Below are positions 1-10,500 of a stretch of 64,000 nt of DNA, in pieces (position 1 is the first letter of the stretch; each line of letters begins with the position of its first letter). A program made the position numbers and the translations under genes. Under the pieces are notes generated by a model, which did not search any database, was not told the DNA's origin, and worked only from the letters and a program-made list of their open reading frames with translations. The stretch is from Spinacia oleracea (taxonomy: Eukaryota > Streptophyta > Magnoliopsida > Caryophyllales > Amaranthaceae): contig NC_079488.1 in the NCBI RefSeq assembly GCF_020520425.1, forward strand, positions 30,433,247-30,497,246. The letters run 5' to 3'.

Positions 1-946
1 TTAAAATTCCGAAAATATCTCATTCTGTTTTTATTTATTTGAAAAACTACCATAAAGAAAATTATTTTCTTTAAAACTTTTTGAAAATAAAAAATAAAAA
101 ATAAAACATTGAGGGTTAGTTTTTCCTTTTCAAATTTATTGAGTTTATTTAAAGAATATTAATGGAGGATAGAGTTCTTAACCGACAACAATGGTGATTT
201 TGAAAAAGTGAAATCAATCAAATAGTTAAAGTAATTTTTTTATGTTTTAGTACTATGTATTGATTTAGAACAAATAAACTCAAATATGTGTTTCAATTTA
301 TGAATATATAATAAAAAATGAATTTATAGTGATATAAAAAGGCCGGAATATAAGTTGATATCATAAAATCATTAATGTGAATCTATAATTTAATCGATTG
401 TGTTGTTTTGACCTGGCTTGAAATTGATGGTGGTTGAGGAAGAAGAAAATGAATGAATAATATAATAGGCATAATTTTTTTTTAAGAAGAAGATGATCGA
501 GATTATGGTTGAGGACGAAAATAATTATGGAAGAAGATGATGATGCGTCATTTTGCAAGATTAAATGTTAAATAATTAAACTCGAAACATATAATACTAA
601 ATATCAATAAGTTGATTGTTTTTATGGTAAATAATAATGGCAAACAAGTCCTAACAAAAGAAAAATTAGTAAACGGCCTAGATTTAACTAGAATCAATCA
701 ACGATCTAGATTTAATTTAAGAAGTTGGTCGTCTTAAGTCGACGACCTTCACAGAAGTGTCGTAAAATTGAAGCAAACCTAGAAAATTCCTAGATCAAAA
801 TCAGATAAAGATCGATTTTTTTTACAGATCATAGGAAACCCTAAGAAATTGATGGACGACAACGACATAAAATCCCAAAATCATCCCTCAAAATCATAAA
901 TCAATTCAGACAAAAGTTAGTTTTCCTTCAACTTAATTATCAATAA
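1..946. other. AT-rich non-coding stretch
   Basis: I find no gene here. The sequence is AT-rich with short A and T runs, and the short open frames are low-complexity shadows. It may be the inside of the minus-strand Helitron that starts at 1361, whose 3' end I could not locate. A hairpin of GGTCGTC and GACGACC lies at 726-746, but the nearest CTAG is 13 or more bases away, so it is not a good Helitron terminus. Confidence 0.5.
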
Positions 947-1361
947 TTAAACAATAAAATAATAATTAAGAGGTAAATATACCTTATGGTCGGAAGATAG
1001 AGGAATAGCGATGCCTTTACGGCAAAGGACGGCGCGAGAATCGCCGCAATTAGATACGACGATTTTCTCCGGGGTTACAACATAGACATCGACGGAGGAG
1101 AGAGAAATAGATGAGAGAGTGATATCCAAGAATCGAAGATTTGAGGGTAGGAGACCAAAGGAGATCTAAAGATTTGAGGGAAGGAGAGAGAAAGTATGTG
1201 AGCTAGAGTGATAGGGAAGCGGCGGAGGAATGAAATATGTGTTGTACGTATGCGAAATGGTTTGACTCTACAAGATAGAGGGTATTTTCATCTTTTCGCC
1301 GATGGATACGAAAAGTGTGTTTACCGTGTTACCCCTTCCCTCTTCGCTTATATAATAGAGA
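947..1361 (-). mobile_element. Helitron 5' end and adjoining part, minus strand
   Basis: Read on the minus strand, the element begins at 1361 with TCTCTATTATATAAGCG, preceded by an A, which is the A|TC context of a Helitron 5' terminus. The first ~70 bases match the plus-strand Helitron that starts at 2180 (TCTCTATTCTATAAGCC). Both share TATAAGC, AAGAG, GTAAA and CTTTTCGT blocks in the same order and at similar spacing, so the two belong to one family. The left (3') limit was not found inside the window, so only the 5' portion is annotated. A PP2C exon fragment lies inside in the same orientation. Confidence 0.6.
983..1081 (-). pseudogene. Captured exon fragment of a clade-A protein phosphatase 2C
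   Basis: The minus-strand frame contains [20 protein letters not shown] followed by [13 protein letters not shown]. This is the conserved PP2C core of ABI1/HAB-type phosphatases, which dephosphorylate SnRK2 kinases in abscisic-acid signalling. The GDSRAV motif provides one of the metal-coordinating aspartates. Homology covers only about 33 residues. It stops at the lysine codon at 983-985, immediately followed by a GT splice donor (982-981), a plausible exon border for this family. Upstream residues ([10 protein letters not shown]...) do not match PP2C. No next exon (the PDRPDE region) was found to the left. I infer a gene fragment carried by the Helitron rather than a gene. Confidence 0.65.
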
Positions 1362-2116
1362 TAGGTTATAGATACAAATCTCCTTCCCCTCATTTGTAAT
1401 TTGGGTTGTCTTTGTCCAAAAAAAATATTCAAATAAGACAAAGAATGAGAGAAAAGGGGAGGGGTGGTGGAAGACACAAACAAAATCCCAACCTACATCT
1501 AAGACATTTAAGCAAGATTTGCATACAAATCTCTCCAAAAAAAAGGATTTTGTTTCATTAGAAAATATAAAAGTCAAACAATATTTAATTAAATATTTAA
1601 ATCTTCATTACGTTTTAATCTATTAAATGTTGATCTTAAGTCTTACGGAGTAATAGCTAATACAATATCTTAAGACTGAGTTGCGTCTACTAATTTCAGT
1701 AGTACTACATTTAGGTGATCGGTTTTATTCCAAAAACTATATTACGTATCCAATAATTATCTGCAATTTGCTTACCAAATTTAGTTTCTCTGATAAACAA
1801 GCCATCTAAAGTTAATCAAACTTTATTGGTCCTACTCGTTTGACTCCAATCTTTTTGCATACAAACCTTTATTTGCGGTATTAAGGTAAGCAACCAACTA
1901 AAGGAAGTAGGAACCAAGGTATATAAAATAGTGTCGGATTTAGTGGAAAGGATTGTACCTCATCAGTTATAATTATGAGGTTATGTGATCGGTTCTCACA
2001 AGGCCACAAGGGGCACTTTAAAATTAAGGATTGCTTACCCTCGCGTGCCTCTTACCTCTCCTAAGGATTTATAATTATCCACTAACTCCAGTCATATAGA
2101 CTTTTACCAATATATG

Positions 2117-2118
<2 letters not shown>
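1362..2118. other. Intergenic spacer between two Helitrons
   Basis: No coding region can be supported here. The stretch is AT-rich with a purine-rich segment around 1430-1470. It separates the 5' ends of two Helitrons on opposite strands. Confidence 0.5.

Positions 2119-2179
<61 letters not shown>
2119..2179. repeat. (AT)n microsatellite
   Basis: About 30 uninterrupted AT dinucleotides. The run stops exactly where the Helitron begins, and TA repeats resume right after its other end (5457-5467, then a TG run), so the microsatellite was the Helitron target. Confidence 0.95.
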
Positions 2180-2184
<5 letters not shown>

Positions 2185-2507
2185 ATTCTATAAGCCAAGA
2201 GCTGAGGGTATTATAGTAAATTAACTTTTCGTGTCCACTTGCCAAAATACAATTACACCCTCCCCCGTTAACCAGTTATTCACGCGATGCGTTACATTGA
2301 GAGAGAAAACTGAGGAGCGTTACATTGATTCAGGCCTTCCTCCCCGTATTCCTCCCGTTTTCTCTCTCCTTCGATCTTCTTCATCTTCCTCAAATCCTCT
2401 CCTTCCTCAATCCTTTCATTAAAAAAGGAAAAGAAACGCTCCTCATACCTCTCTCAGAAATTAATTCCAGTCTCTTTCTCTCTCCTCATAAACCCTCTCT
2501 CACAAAA

Positions 2508-4105
2508 TGGGGAATGAGAAATCGAAACCGAGGTGGTGTCGCCCCCGTCAACGATGAAAAGGGCGTCCAATTCCATGTACATCGTCTTCTTCCGTGTTCT
2601 CCAATTCCCAATCTAAAGATCTGAAATGGGCATCCTTCGAATTTCAGCATCAAACTTTTTTCCAGAAAATCGAATTGCAAATTCACTCGCGCGCGCTCTC
2701 TTTCTCTCTCCCAGGTAACTCACTCAATTTCTTTCAATTCTCAGTTCTTTCGATTTCAATTTTTTAAGATTTGGGGAAGAAATCGAGTTCCAGGATCACT
2801 CTCTTTCTCAATATTTAGGTTGCTTAGCTAAATTTTTTAAGATTTGGGTAATTTTTAGGATTTCGGCAAGAAACTCTCCAATTTGAATTTTTATTTTTCG
2901 ATTTTTGTTTTCAGTTGCATGTAATTTGTTTGATCTTGGTCAGTCAATTGAGTTTTTTGATTTAACAGGCGAATAGGTCGGTGAATTTGAAGCAGTGTAA
3001 GCTTGATGCTCGCCGTGAACAATGGCTTTCTCAAGGTACTGCATTCATTTTTTATTTAATTTCTTAATTTTTTTGATTTTGTACAATTCTGTATTTTTCT
3101 TTATATGTTAGTTATCGGTTAGTGTTTGATGTTTATGTTATGGGGTTTTGAAGGAAAAGATTGTTTGCAGAGAGGGGTTCTGAAAAATTATTTGAGTATA
3201 TTTTGGAGTCACATTGGCCTTATTTGGATCTTTTCACATTCAAATTTGTTGTAAATGAGTTTTTTTTTATTATTGTCGGGTCAGTTTGGGTCACTTCTTG
3301 CTTCAATTTGGTTTTTTATAATCCCTATTTGGATAAGTTTGGAGACTTGGAGTGTGACACGAACCTCTGTTGTATTCTCTTTGTATTTCAGTAAAATTTG
3401 ATTTGGTGTGTCTAAATTACAGTTTTGATACAAATGATTAGTTATTTCGAACCAAGCCAGTATCTAAATTTGATTTGGTGTGTCTAAATTATAGTTTTGA
3501 TACAAAGCACTCTTACGTGCCATTGATTCTTTAATAGTGGTGAACTGTCATGGTGATTTTTTGGCTACTAGCGTTCTTAGATAATGTGCTAGGGTCAAAA
3601 GGTTATTAATTTGGTGCCTTGGAAGCTCAGATTTTACAAATGATACCTGAAGTTTAGGCTTTACTATCTTTCTTAATTTCAATCTTGCTACTAAAGCCAA
3701 TACTATAGCCCGTGCATTTATTTTGTTTTTGGGTAATCACCCCTCTGACTTCTTATTAATCAAACATAGTTTGTGGGTGGTTTCATTGGATTGGATTTAT
3801 TTTATATTTTACTCATGTTAATAACATCTGATTATCTCTGAGGGTTTGGAAAATGAAATTGGATCTGGATAAAACAATTTATCTAAAAATGAACTAATAT
3901 GTATGCAGGGGGTTTGGAGAGCTATGCTTCTGATTGTTATTGCTGCTGCTTTCTCTACAGGCTGCCGCTATGGCTCCTCTACTTACAGGCTGGTTCTATT
4001 ACTCTTGGAGTGTGGTTGTTTCAGGCACCTTCTTCGTGTTTGCAGTGTGTTTCTGCTGTTATGTGGGATGGGGAGGGAGAGGAGAGAGAGAGTGTGTTCA
4101 AGAAA
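2508..4105 (+). pseudogene. Captured host gene pieces, unidentified
   Basis: I do not recognise the gene. A CT-rich leader (2325-2500) resembles a plant 5' UTR and is followed by ATG at 2508 (MGNEKSKPRW...), closed after 16 codons. A second exon-like block at 2969-3035 has an AG acceptor before and a GT donor after it, and is open in the frame NRSVNLKQCKLDARREQW. A third block from 3909, after an AG acceptor, reads GVWRAMLLIVIAAAF and then becomes low-complexity. The T-rich, intron-like intervals between them fit a real transcribed gene that the Helitron picked up. No continuous protein can be assembled, so I treat it as captured fragments, possibly chimeric. Confidence 0.35.
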
Positions 4106-4489
4106 GTAGGACGTGTACAAAAATTATGGAGTATTACTATATGTACTTTGTATTTATGAAAAACTATGTGTGGTTTCTTTTACTGTTTTCCTTTCATTCT
4201 GGCATTTAAGGTTTATAAGCCTGAGTTCTACGAATTTTGTGCTTAATATTGTTAGCTTTATTTTTTGTAATTTGATCCATTGGAGAAACGAAACAATCTC
4301 TTCACTTATTTAATAGAGATTTGAATTTATACTTGAGTTGGTTGATTGAAATTGGCGAATACATATTCCGGGTTTGATTTGATCAAGCAGTTTGGTGTTC
4401 TGTATTATGAGGTTCATTTAGATGTTGATTTAATTTTTCTGAATTTTTTGGAATTATTTCTGATTATTTGATTTTTTCCAAGTTCGATC

Positions 4490-5171
4490 AAAAGTGGAGA
4501 TGCATCAAAGGAGAAGAATCTGTGGCTGTTCGAAGGAAAAAGGATGGACCCTGTGCTAATTTGCAACAGAACCACAAACCTCTTAGGGGGGGTTTGAAGC
4601 AGCGAAATTAAGGGACGGGGAAATCACTACCCAAGCTGCTGATACACAACGATGGGATGCCCCTCCACAGGGGACCTTCAAGATCAACACGGATGCAGCA
4701 ACAGCAAGTGAAACAACGGGGTTTGGGATGGTTGTACGGGACCATACAGGCGATGTGGTAATGGCAGGGACAAAAAGAATTGAGAAATGCAGTGCCAGCT
4801 CCTATGGCGGAAGCAGAAGCAGTAAGGTTTGGCATCAGTTATGCCTATGAAGCAGGCTACAGGAACGTGATGGTGGAAACAGACTGCCAAACGCTGGCTA
4901 AGATGTTGCAGGGTCAAATGAGAGAAAGAACCTACACCCAGGTTCTGGCTGATGTTATAGTAGCAATAGCAACACAATTTAACTCCATTTCTTTTCATTT
5001 TGTTCGTAGGAAATGTAATTGCGTGGCCCATTCAATAGCAAAACTCTCACTCTCCACTGCAGAGGTGAAAGTGTGGCTAGAAGAATGCCCAACAGATGCT
5101 CTTCCTTTTGTAATTTTGGACAACTCTCTAAATGAATGATAAACCCAAAAACTCTTTCCCGTCAAAAAAAA
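4490..5171 (+). pseudogene. 5'-truncated LINE: RNase H domain and tail
   Basis: The frame around 4648-4780 reads WDAPPQGTFKINTDAA...GFGMVVRDHTG, the opening of the LINE-type RNase H (RVT_3) domain with its first catalytic Asp in NTDAA. The continuation is in another frame (4780-5139), with MAEAEAVRFGISYA, VMVETDCQTL and VRRKCNCVAHSIAKLSL. These carry the further conserved Glu and Asp positions and the usual AH motif near the end. One indel near 4780 separates the halves. The fragment ends with a short UTR and an A-run at 5164-5171, the typical LINE 3' end. It lies wholly inside the Helitron and was either captured with it or inserted into it. The left limit is approximate. Confidence 0.7.
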
Positions 5172-5350
5172 GAACAATTTGGGAAAAAATATCTACTAAA
5201 GAAGAAATGAAGTAATATATGCAAATTTTGAACTGTTTTAGTTGTTTTTTACTTTTTAGTACTGAATTTGAGTAAATTTTGTTCATTTCTTATTTTAAGG
5301 AAAATCGCCATGAAATATGTAATTTGGTCTGGTTTGTGACAATATATCCA

Positions 5351-5452
5351 TCTATAATTTTAGTTTGTGTATAATTTCGCACGCATCGCGTGCATATAAG
5401 ATCTATAATTTTAGTTTGTGTATAATCTCGCACGCATCGCGTGCATATAAGA
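5351..5452 (+). repeat. 51-bp direct duplication of the Helitron 3' terminus
   Basis: Two head-to-tail copies (5351-5401 and 5402-5452) differ by one base. Each contains the terminal hairpin GCACGC-ATC-GCGTGC. Only the second copy is followed by CTAG; the first ends ...AAGA and runs straight into copy two. Confidence 0.9.
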
Positions 5453-5456
5453 CTAG

Positions 5457-6660
5457 TATATATATATGTGTGTGTGTGTGTGTGAGAGAAACACAATTTT
5501 CTCGTGCTCAATTCCAACATTGGATTTGACCAAGATGGATATGGACAGACCAAGTAGGATACACTCAAGAGTGGCTCATGATCATGAAAATTGTCAAGTC
5601 TTTTTTGAAATTTTATAATGGGGAGTACGAGTACGTGATGATTTGTGTAGTCTCTTTCTATCCCTTTAAAGTGGCCGATATACTGATGTAATAACCTTCC
5701 GAACAATTGTATGTACTATGCATTGGTTTACGGGTAATATTAGATTCTGTTTTATTCTACCTTTTTGTTTTAACTTATTTTATTTTATTTTATTTTATTT
5801 AACTTATCTAAACTTATTGATAGAAATATAAATCTACTATGATTTAATCTATTAGGATATTTGATGTATACTTCTATTCATATTAGTGTTTTTAATTCGA
5901 ATTTATTTTATTTTACGAATTAGAATAATTGAATGCTAGTGGATTGTTTTTTTTTTTTTTTTTTTTTTTTACAGGAATGTTAGTTTATTTTTATTCATTA
6001 AAATTTTTGTTAAGTACTACTTTAGTATATAGGCCGCTTTTACACTTACTATCTTGGGAAAACATTGTTAATTTTTTTTTTTGGAAATTGGAAAATTGTT
6101 AATTAATATCTAGAAATTAGGAATGCAATAACGAAGTATTTCAAGATCTTGATATGTATGTAAAAAAAAAACTTTCAAGATCTTGCTATAATAATTTAGC
6201 TTTCCATTTATATCACTCTTTTTTGCAAATACAATGTGTAAATGTTAGATTTTGTATTTATTTTGTTACGTTTGGCTAAAAAGGGGGTTAAGAATACTCC
6301 AAATCTCTAAATGACAAAGCCATATAAGTCAAATAAGGCATATGCACCTCCTTAATTAACTCACCCTACTTAGACCTCACCATTCACACCTAATGCATGG
6401 GAATTTTTGGGCCCAATTAAATCTCCAAATTAAAATCCCCTGTCCTATAATTTGTGTATCACTTTCGACCACTTTCTTCAATTGGCTTATAAATGTTATA
6501 ATCAATGTAATTTTTGTTATAAATGAAAAAAATACCACCTTGACCAAATAAAATACAAATACCGCTATGAGTTAGTCTACACAGCTGGTCACTAGTAGTT
6601 TTTTGCTCTATACCCAGGGGTAAAATAGTATTTTCACTAAAGGCGTTGAAAAGTCAAAAA
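5457..6660. other. Gene-free spacer with homopolymer runs
   Basis: Nothing coding is visible. It contains the (TA)n(TG)n continuation of the microsatellite at 5457-5483, short ATTTT repeats near 5770-5800 and a long T run at about 5947-5970. Confidence 0.5.
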
Positions 6661-6674
6661 AAGTACAAAGTATC

Positions 6675-6890
6675 AGCAACAATGACAGTAACAACGACAA
6701 ATACAACAATGACAGTATTTTAATATAACAATGACATTATGTATGCAAACGATGACAATACTCCGTACTTTAATATGCAACACTTTTACCCATTCATTTA
6801 ATTATAACCGATGAGGTACTTTAATATGCAACACTTTTACCCATTCATTTAATATGCAACACTTTTACCCATTTATTTAAATGGTCCGGT
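6675..6890. repeat. Short tandem and interspersed repeats
   Basis: ACAATGACA-type units recur at 6680-6760. A unit of about 30 bases containing ATGCAACACTTTTACCCATT occurs three times between 6775 and 6880. A diverged copy reappears near 7137. No gene is present. Confidence 0.6.
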
Positions 6891-6893
6891 TAC

Positions 6894-7060
6894 TTTTTTT
6901 TGGCAAATAAAGGAGATTTATTACTTACCAAAGAAAGCAGTACAACAGCCTACATGCCAACTGAAAATTTAAAGCTTCAGTTCTAAGTTCCCCCACCTTC
7001 TAGGAAGGGTTGGGAGTTAAAACTTCATTGGCCACAATAACAATGTGAGTATGACATTAT
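6894..7060 (-). mobile_element. LINE 3' end fragment, minus strand
   Basis: On the minus strand the sequence ends CTCCTTTATTTGCC followed by eight A (plus-strand T run 6894-6901). This is the usual form of a plant L1 3' end, just after a short UTR. Only about 160 bases are kept and no protein domain is present. The right limit is a guess. Confidence 0.4.
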
Positions 7061-7295
7061 TTTAACACAACCAATAACAGTATATATACAACAATGACAA
7101 TACTTATATTACCGTTAGACAGTATATAACAAGTTAGCAACACTTTTACATATTTATTTAAAGATGGACCATGTTTTTCATTTTTTTTTGGTGGGTATGG
7201 ATGATAAAACTACCAGCGGTGTAGTCAACCTCGTATCGCTATCGCACAAACGAGATACAGATTAAGGAATAGAAGATTCAGACTCGTTAATACAA
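7061..7295. other. Upstream region of the AP2 gene
   Basis: AT-rich, with further ACAATGACA-type repeats up to about 7110 and a T run near 7180. No coding region is visible. It presumably holds part of the promoter of the gene starting at 7507. Confidence 0.4.
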
Positions 7296-7306
7296 ATATA
7301 TATAAA
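7296..7306 (+). promoter_or_regulatory. Candidate TATA box of the AP2 gene
   Basis: ATATATATAAA lies about 200 bases before the start codon at 7507. A transcription start about 30 bases downstream would leave a CT-rich 5' UTR of roughly 170 bases, which is normal for a plant gene. The assignment rests on position and composition only. Confidence 0.4.
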
Positions 7307-7506
7307 CTCCAAAAACCTTATGCTAAAATCCATTTCCTTTTCTATTTCTTTCACAACCTCTTTGGCTCCTTTAAACCCTCCATCGATCGCTCTCTCCAAA
7401 CAAAAACCTTCTTCATCAACTACAACTACTTCAACCTGCCCTCCTACGTACGTAGCCATTTTCAATTCCCATCCTTTTTTCTCTGTCTTTCTCCAAACAG
7501 AAAACC

Positions 7507-10500
7507 ATGGCGAAAGCGCCAATCAAGCGAAAACAGAAGAGCAATTCTGATGATAATGTCAAGATATCTACTACTAGTACGAAATCTAACAAGCGAACGA
7601 GGAAATGTTTGCCTAGAGAAACCCCTTTTCAGCGTAGCTCCAAATATCGCGGTGTCACTAGGTAATTAATCTCGTTTATGCTAAACCATGCGGCATACTC
7701 CCTCCGTCTCAAATTACTTGTGACAGTCACATGGGAAAATGACGCGCTTTTTATTTTATTTTATTAATTATTTTTTTTGGATATATGAGCCAAAAGAGCA
7801 AATAAATTGCAAATGGGGGTGGGGAAATATGAATCTGAGATTTATGGTACACAGACCGTCAGACCTCAGTCTTAACCGCTAGGTCAAGACCTTATTGGTA
7901 TGTTTTTTGTTAAATGTATAGGCATAGATGGACGGGTAGATATGAAGCACATTTGTGGGATAAGGAATGCTGGAATGATACACAAAAGAAGAAAGGAAGA
8001 CAAGGTTTCATTTTTATTCCTGATCTGTACATTTTAATTGAGTATGATCTGATTCTGGTCTGTTTTTTGAATGATAATGATCAATATTGGGTTGCTTCAA
8101 TTTCGGAATGGAACCATTGAAATCGCAGTATATCTTGGTATGTTTTTTTAATTCTATGGTTATTTTTTGAAGTGATAATTTGACTTTTCAATATGATGTG
8201 AACGGTTAAATCTATGAAACAAAACACTAATTCCAGTACAACTAAATAAATAAACACGTATATAATATTGTTTAGAGTAATACTTGTACATTTTTTAGGG
8301 GAATTTAAACTAGTTCAGTAATATTTGTACTTTTAAAAAGTATTCCTATGTTTGTTAATTTAGGATATACACATGTGTGAAAGGCCGTATGGCGTATATA
8401 CGTTACATATATACTATCGATATGAGAGACTAATAAATAGCGTAAAAAGTGTCACAATTTATTGAAGATTAAAATAAAAGAAAAGTTCATTAACATAATA
8501 AACATTCATATAATTGTGGACCACTCACTACTCATAAATTGTGTACTTAGTATTTTGCAACACGCTTTCTAAATCTCACAATTTTTTTTGGAGAAATTAG
8601 TGGCACCCAATTAAGCTTGGCCAACTAAATCCAACCTAATATGAGAAGTTGACCCAACCTGACCAAGAGAATAGGCAAATTGGTATTGGGGTTATATTAA
8701 GATTCGGTGCATAGAAAATGAGTTAGCATTCTCTCCATTTCCTAAAAGAAGTCGTAATGTTACCTTTTTATTACCTTCTTTGATATTAGTGTTACGCTTA
8801 ATTGAGATTCATTGTCTAGAATGTCGTATCATCTATATGTGTTTTGTGTGAATATCGAATTCTCCAAAAACAAAAAATGACGACTCAGTATCATAAAGAT
8901 GTTGTCAATTACCCTGCCTCTATCTTTTCATTTCGAATCTTTCCTTTTTACTTTCGCATATTTTCCCTAAAGTATCCTTATAAATATTCTTCTGTTCTGT
9001 TCGACTTATTTTGACTTATTTAAGACAAAATAAGTTCAGACAAGTTCAGTTAAGTTCAGTAAAAATAATTTTTTTTCCAGACATTTTCACACACAAATAA
9101 GTTTATTTCAGACAAACTAAGTTTTTTTAGATAAAATAAGTTCAGATAAGTTTAGATAAATTCAGATAAGTTCAGATAAATTCAGATAAGTTCAGATAAA
9201 TTCAGATAAGTTCAGATAAATTCAGATAATATAAGTTCAGTCAAAATAAGTCCAATAGAACGGATCCTTTTTTGACGGACAATAGAACGGAGCCTTAATG
9301 ACACATTTATCCTAATTTTTCATAGAAAATTAATTATGTCCATATTGAATAAAATATAAATTTGGAATATTTTTATTTTAATTTAAAAACAAGTTGAAAA
9401 AAAACATTAAAACATTAATTATTTTATCTCCTCTCAACATTGAATTGTTAAATTTCCTATAAAAATACAAATACAAACGTATAATAAAAATTACAAATCA
9501 TAAAATATTTCAAGTAACTTAAATACTGTGAAAAATATCAAACGGGAAGATATACAATACCTCAAAATATAAGTCTAAAATTGAGGAAAATATTTACGAA
9601 TAATAATTCTAGAGTTCGTTCTAGTAGATGTTAACATCAGTGGTGAATTTGGTTAGGTGCTTATGATGATGAAGCAACAGCTGCGCGAGCTTATGACATG
9701 GCAGCACTAAAGTATTGGGGCAAAGAGACCATATTAAATTTTTCAGTAAGTTGGGAAAAACATTATAGAACGGTGGGAGTGATGGATAAAACATTATACC
9801 GAATATATTTCTTTCTATTTCTATACTTATCGATTTGGTAATGCACTTACTTTTTATGAGTGTTGCATTAACTAATGATATATGTGGATGTAGCTATCAA
9901 ATTATGAGAATGAGATGAAAGAGATGGATGGATTGTCAAGAGAAGAGTATTTAGGATCACTAAGAAGGTAATCAAATATGGAAACTTTTAGGTCTTAATT
10001 TGTTTCAATTTTTTGCACTAATTATATACAGCGGAAAACTCGGGCTAAATCTAAAATGGTTGTTTATTATTTCAGGAAAAGTAATGGTTTTTCAAGAGGG
10101 GTCTCAAAATATAGAGGAGTTGCAAGGTAATTACTCGATATAAGACACTGAGACGTAAAATACTTGTGTTTTTGACGTAGTATTATCTTCAAAGTACATA
10201 ATGTAGTCTATTTACAAGTCGATCTCTTAATGAAAAATCCTAGCAACTTTTTTTGTTTATTTTTTCCAGACATCACCATAATGGAAGATGGGAAGCTCGG
10301 ATTGGAAGAGTGCTTGGCAACAAGTACCTTTATCTCGGGACATTTGGTACTTTCTTTTCTTTTCTTTTGATTCAAACAATTTCCTAATGTTGGACCACTC
10401 TTCTCATTTAAGAATTGAGTGAGATTTTCTAATGCTTTTATGTCTCAACACTTTCTAACAACATTTTTATACTAATCATTAATGCCTAGAATATACCTAA

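Larger units (their letters stand above)
2180..5456 (+). mobile_element. Non-autonomous Helitron, 3.28 kb, complete ends
   Basis: The 5' end is TCTCTATTCTATAAGCC preceded by A (2179). The 3' end is a perfect hairpin (GCACGC, loop ATC, GCGTGC at 5430-5444), eight bases, then CTAG (5453-5456) followed by T (5457). These are the defining Helitron features: 5' TC, 3' CTRR, a hairpin just inside the 3' end, insertion between A and T, and no target duplication. Both flanks are the same TA microsatellite, which marks the limits precisely. No Rep/helicase is encoded, so it would depend on an autonomous partner. Inside are exon-like pieces of a host gene (2508-4105) and a 5'-truncated LINE (about 4490-5171). 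Confidence 0.85.

Noticed and set aside
709-746. CTAG plus hairpin (GGTCGTC...GACGACC) as the 3' end of the minus-strand Helitron
   Set aside because: Seventeen rather than 9-12 bases separate the CTAG from the stem, the loop is long, and it does not resemble the 3' end of the sister element.
2231-2686. Several 60-100-codon frames as genes
   Set aside because: They cross a CT-rich leader and a splice site and have no domain. They are part of the captured gene's leader.
5290-5706. 138-codon minus-strand frame
   Set aside because: It translates the duplicated Helitron end and the TG microsatellite (HTHTHT). No support as a gene.
7696-7735. Full Stowaway MITE in intron 1 of the AP2 gene
   Set aside because: The left end TACTCCCTCCGTCTC is present but no inverted right end follows; at most a truncated copy.
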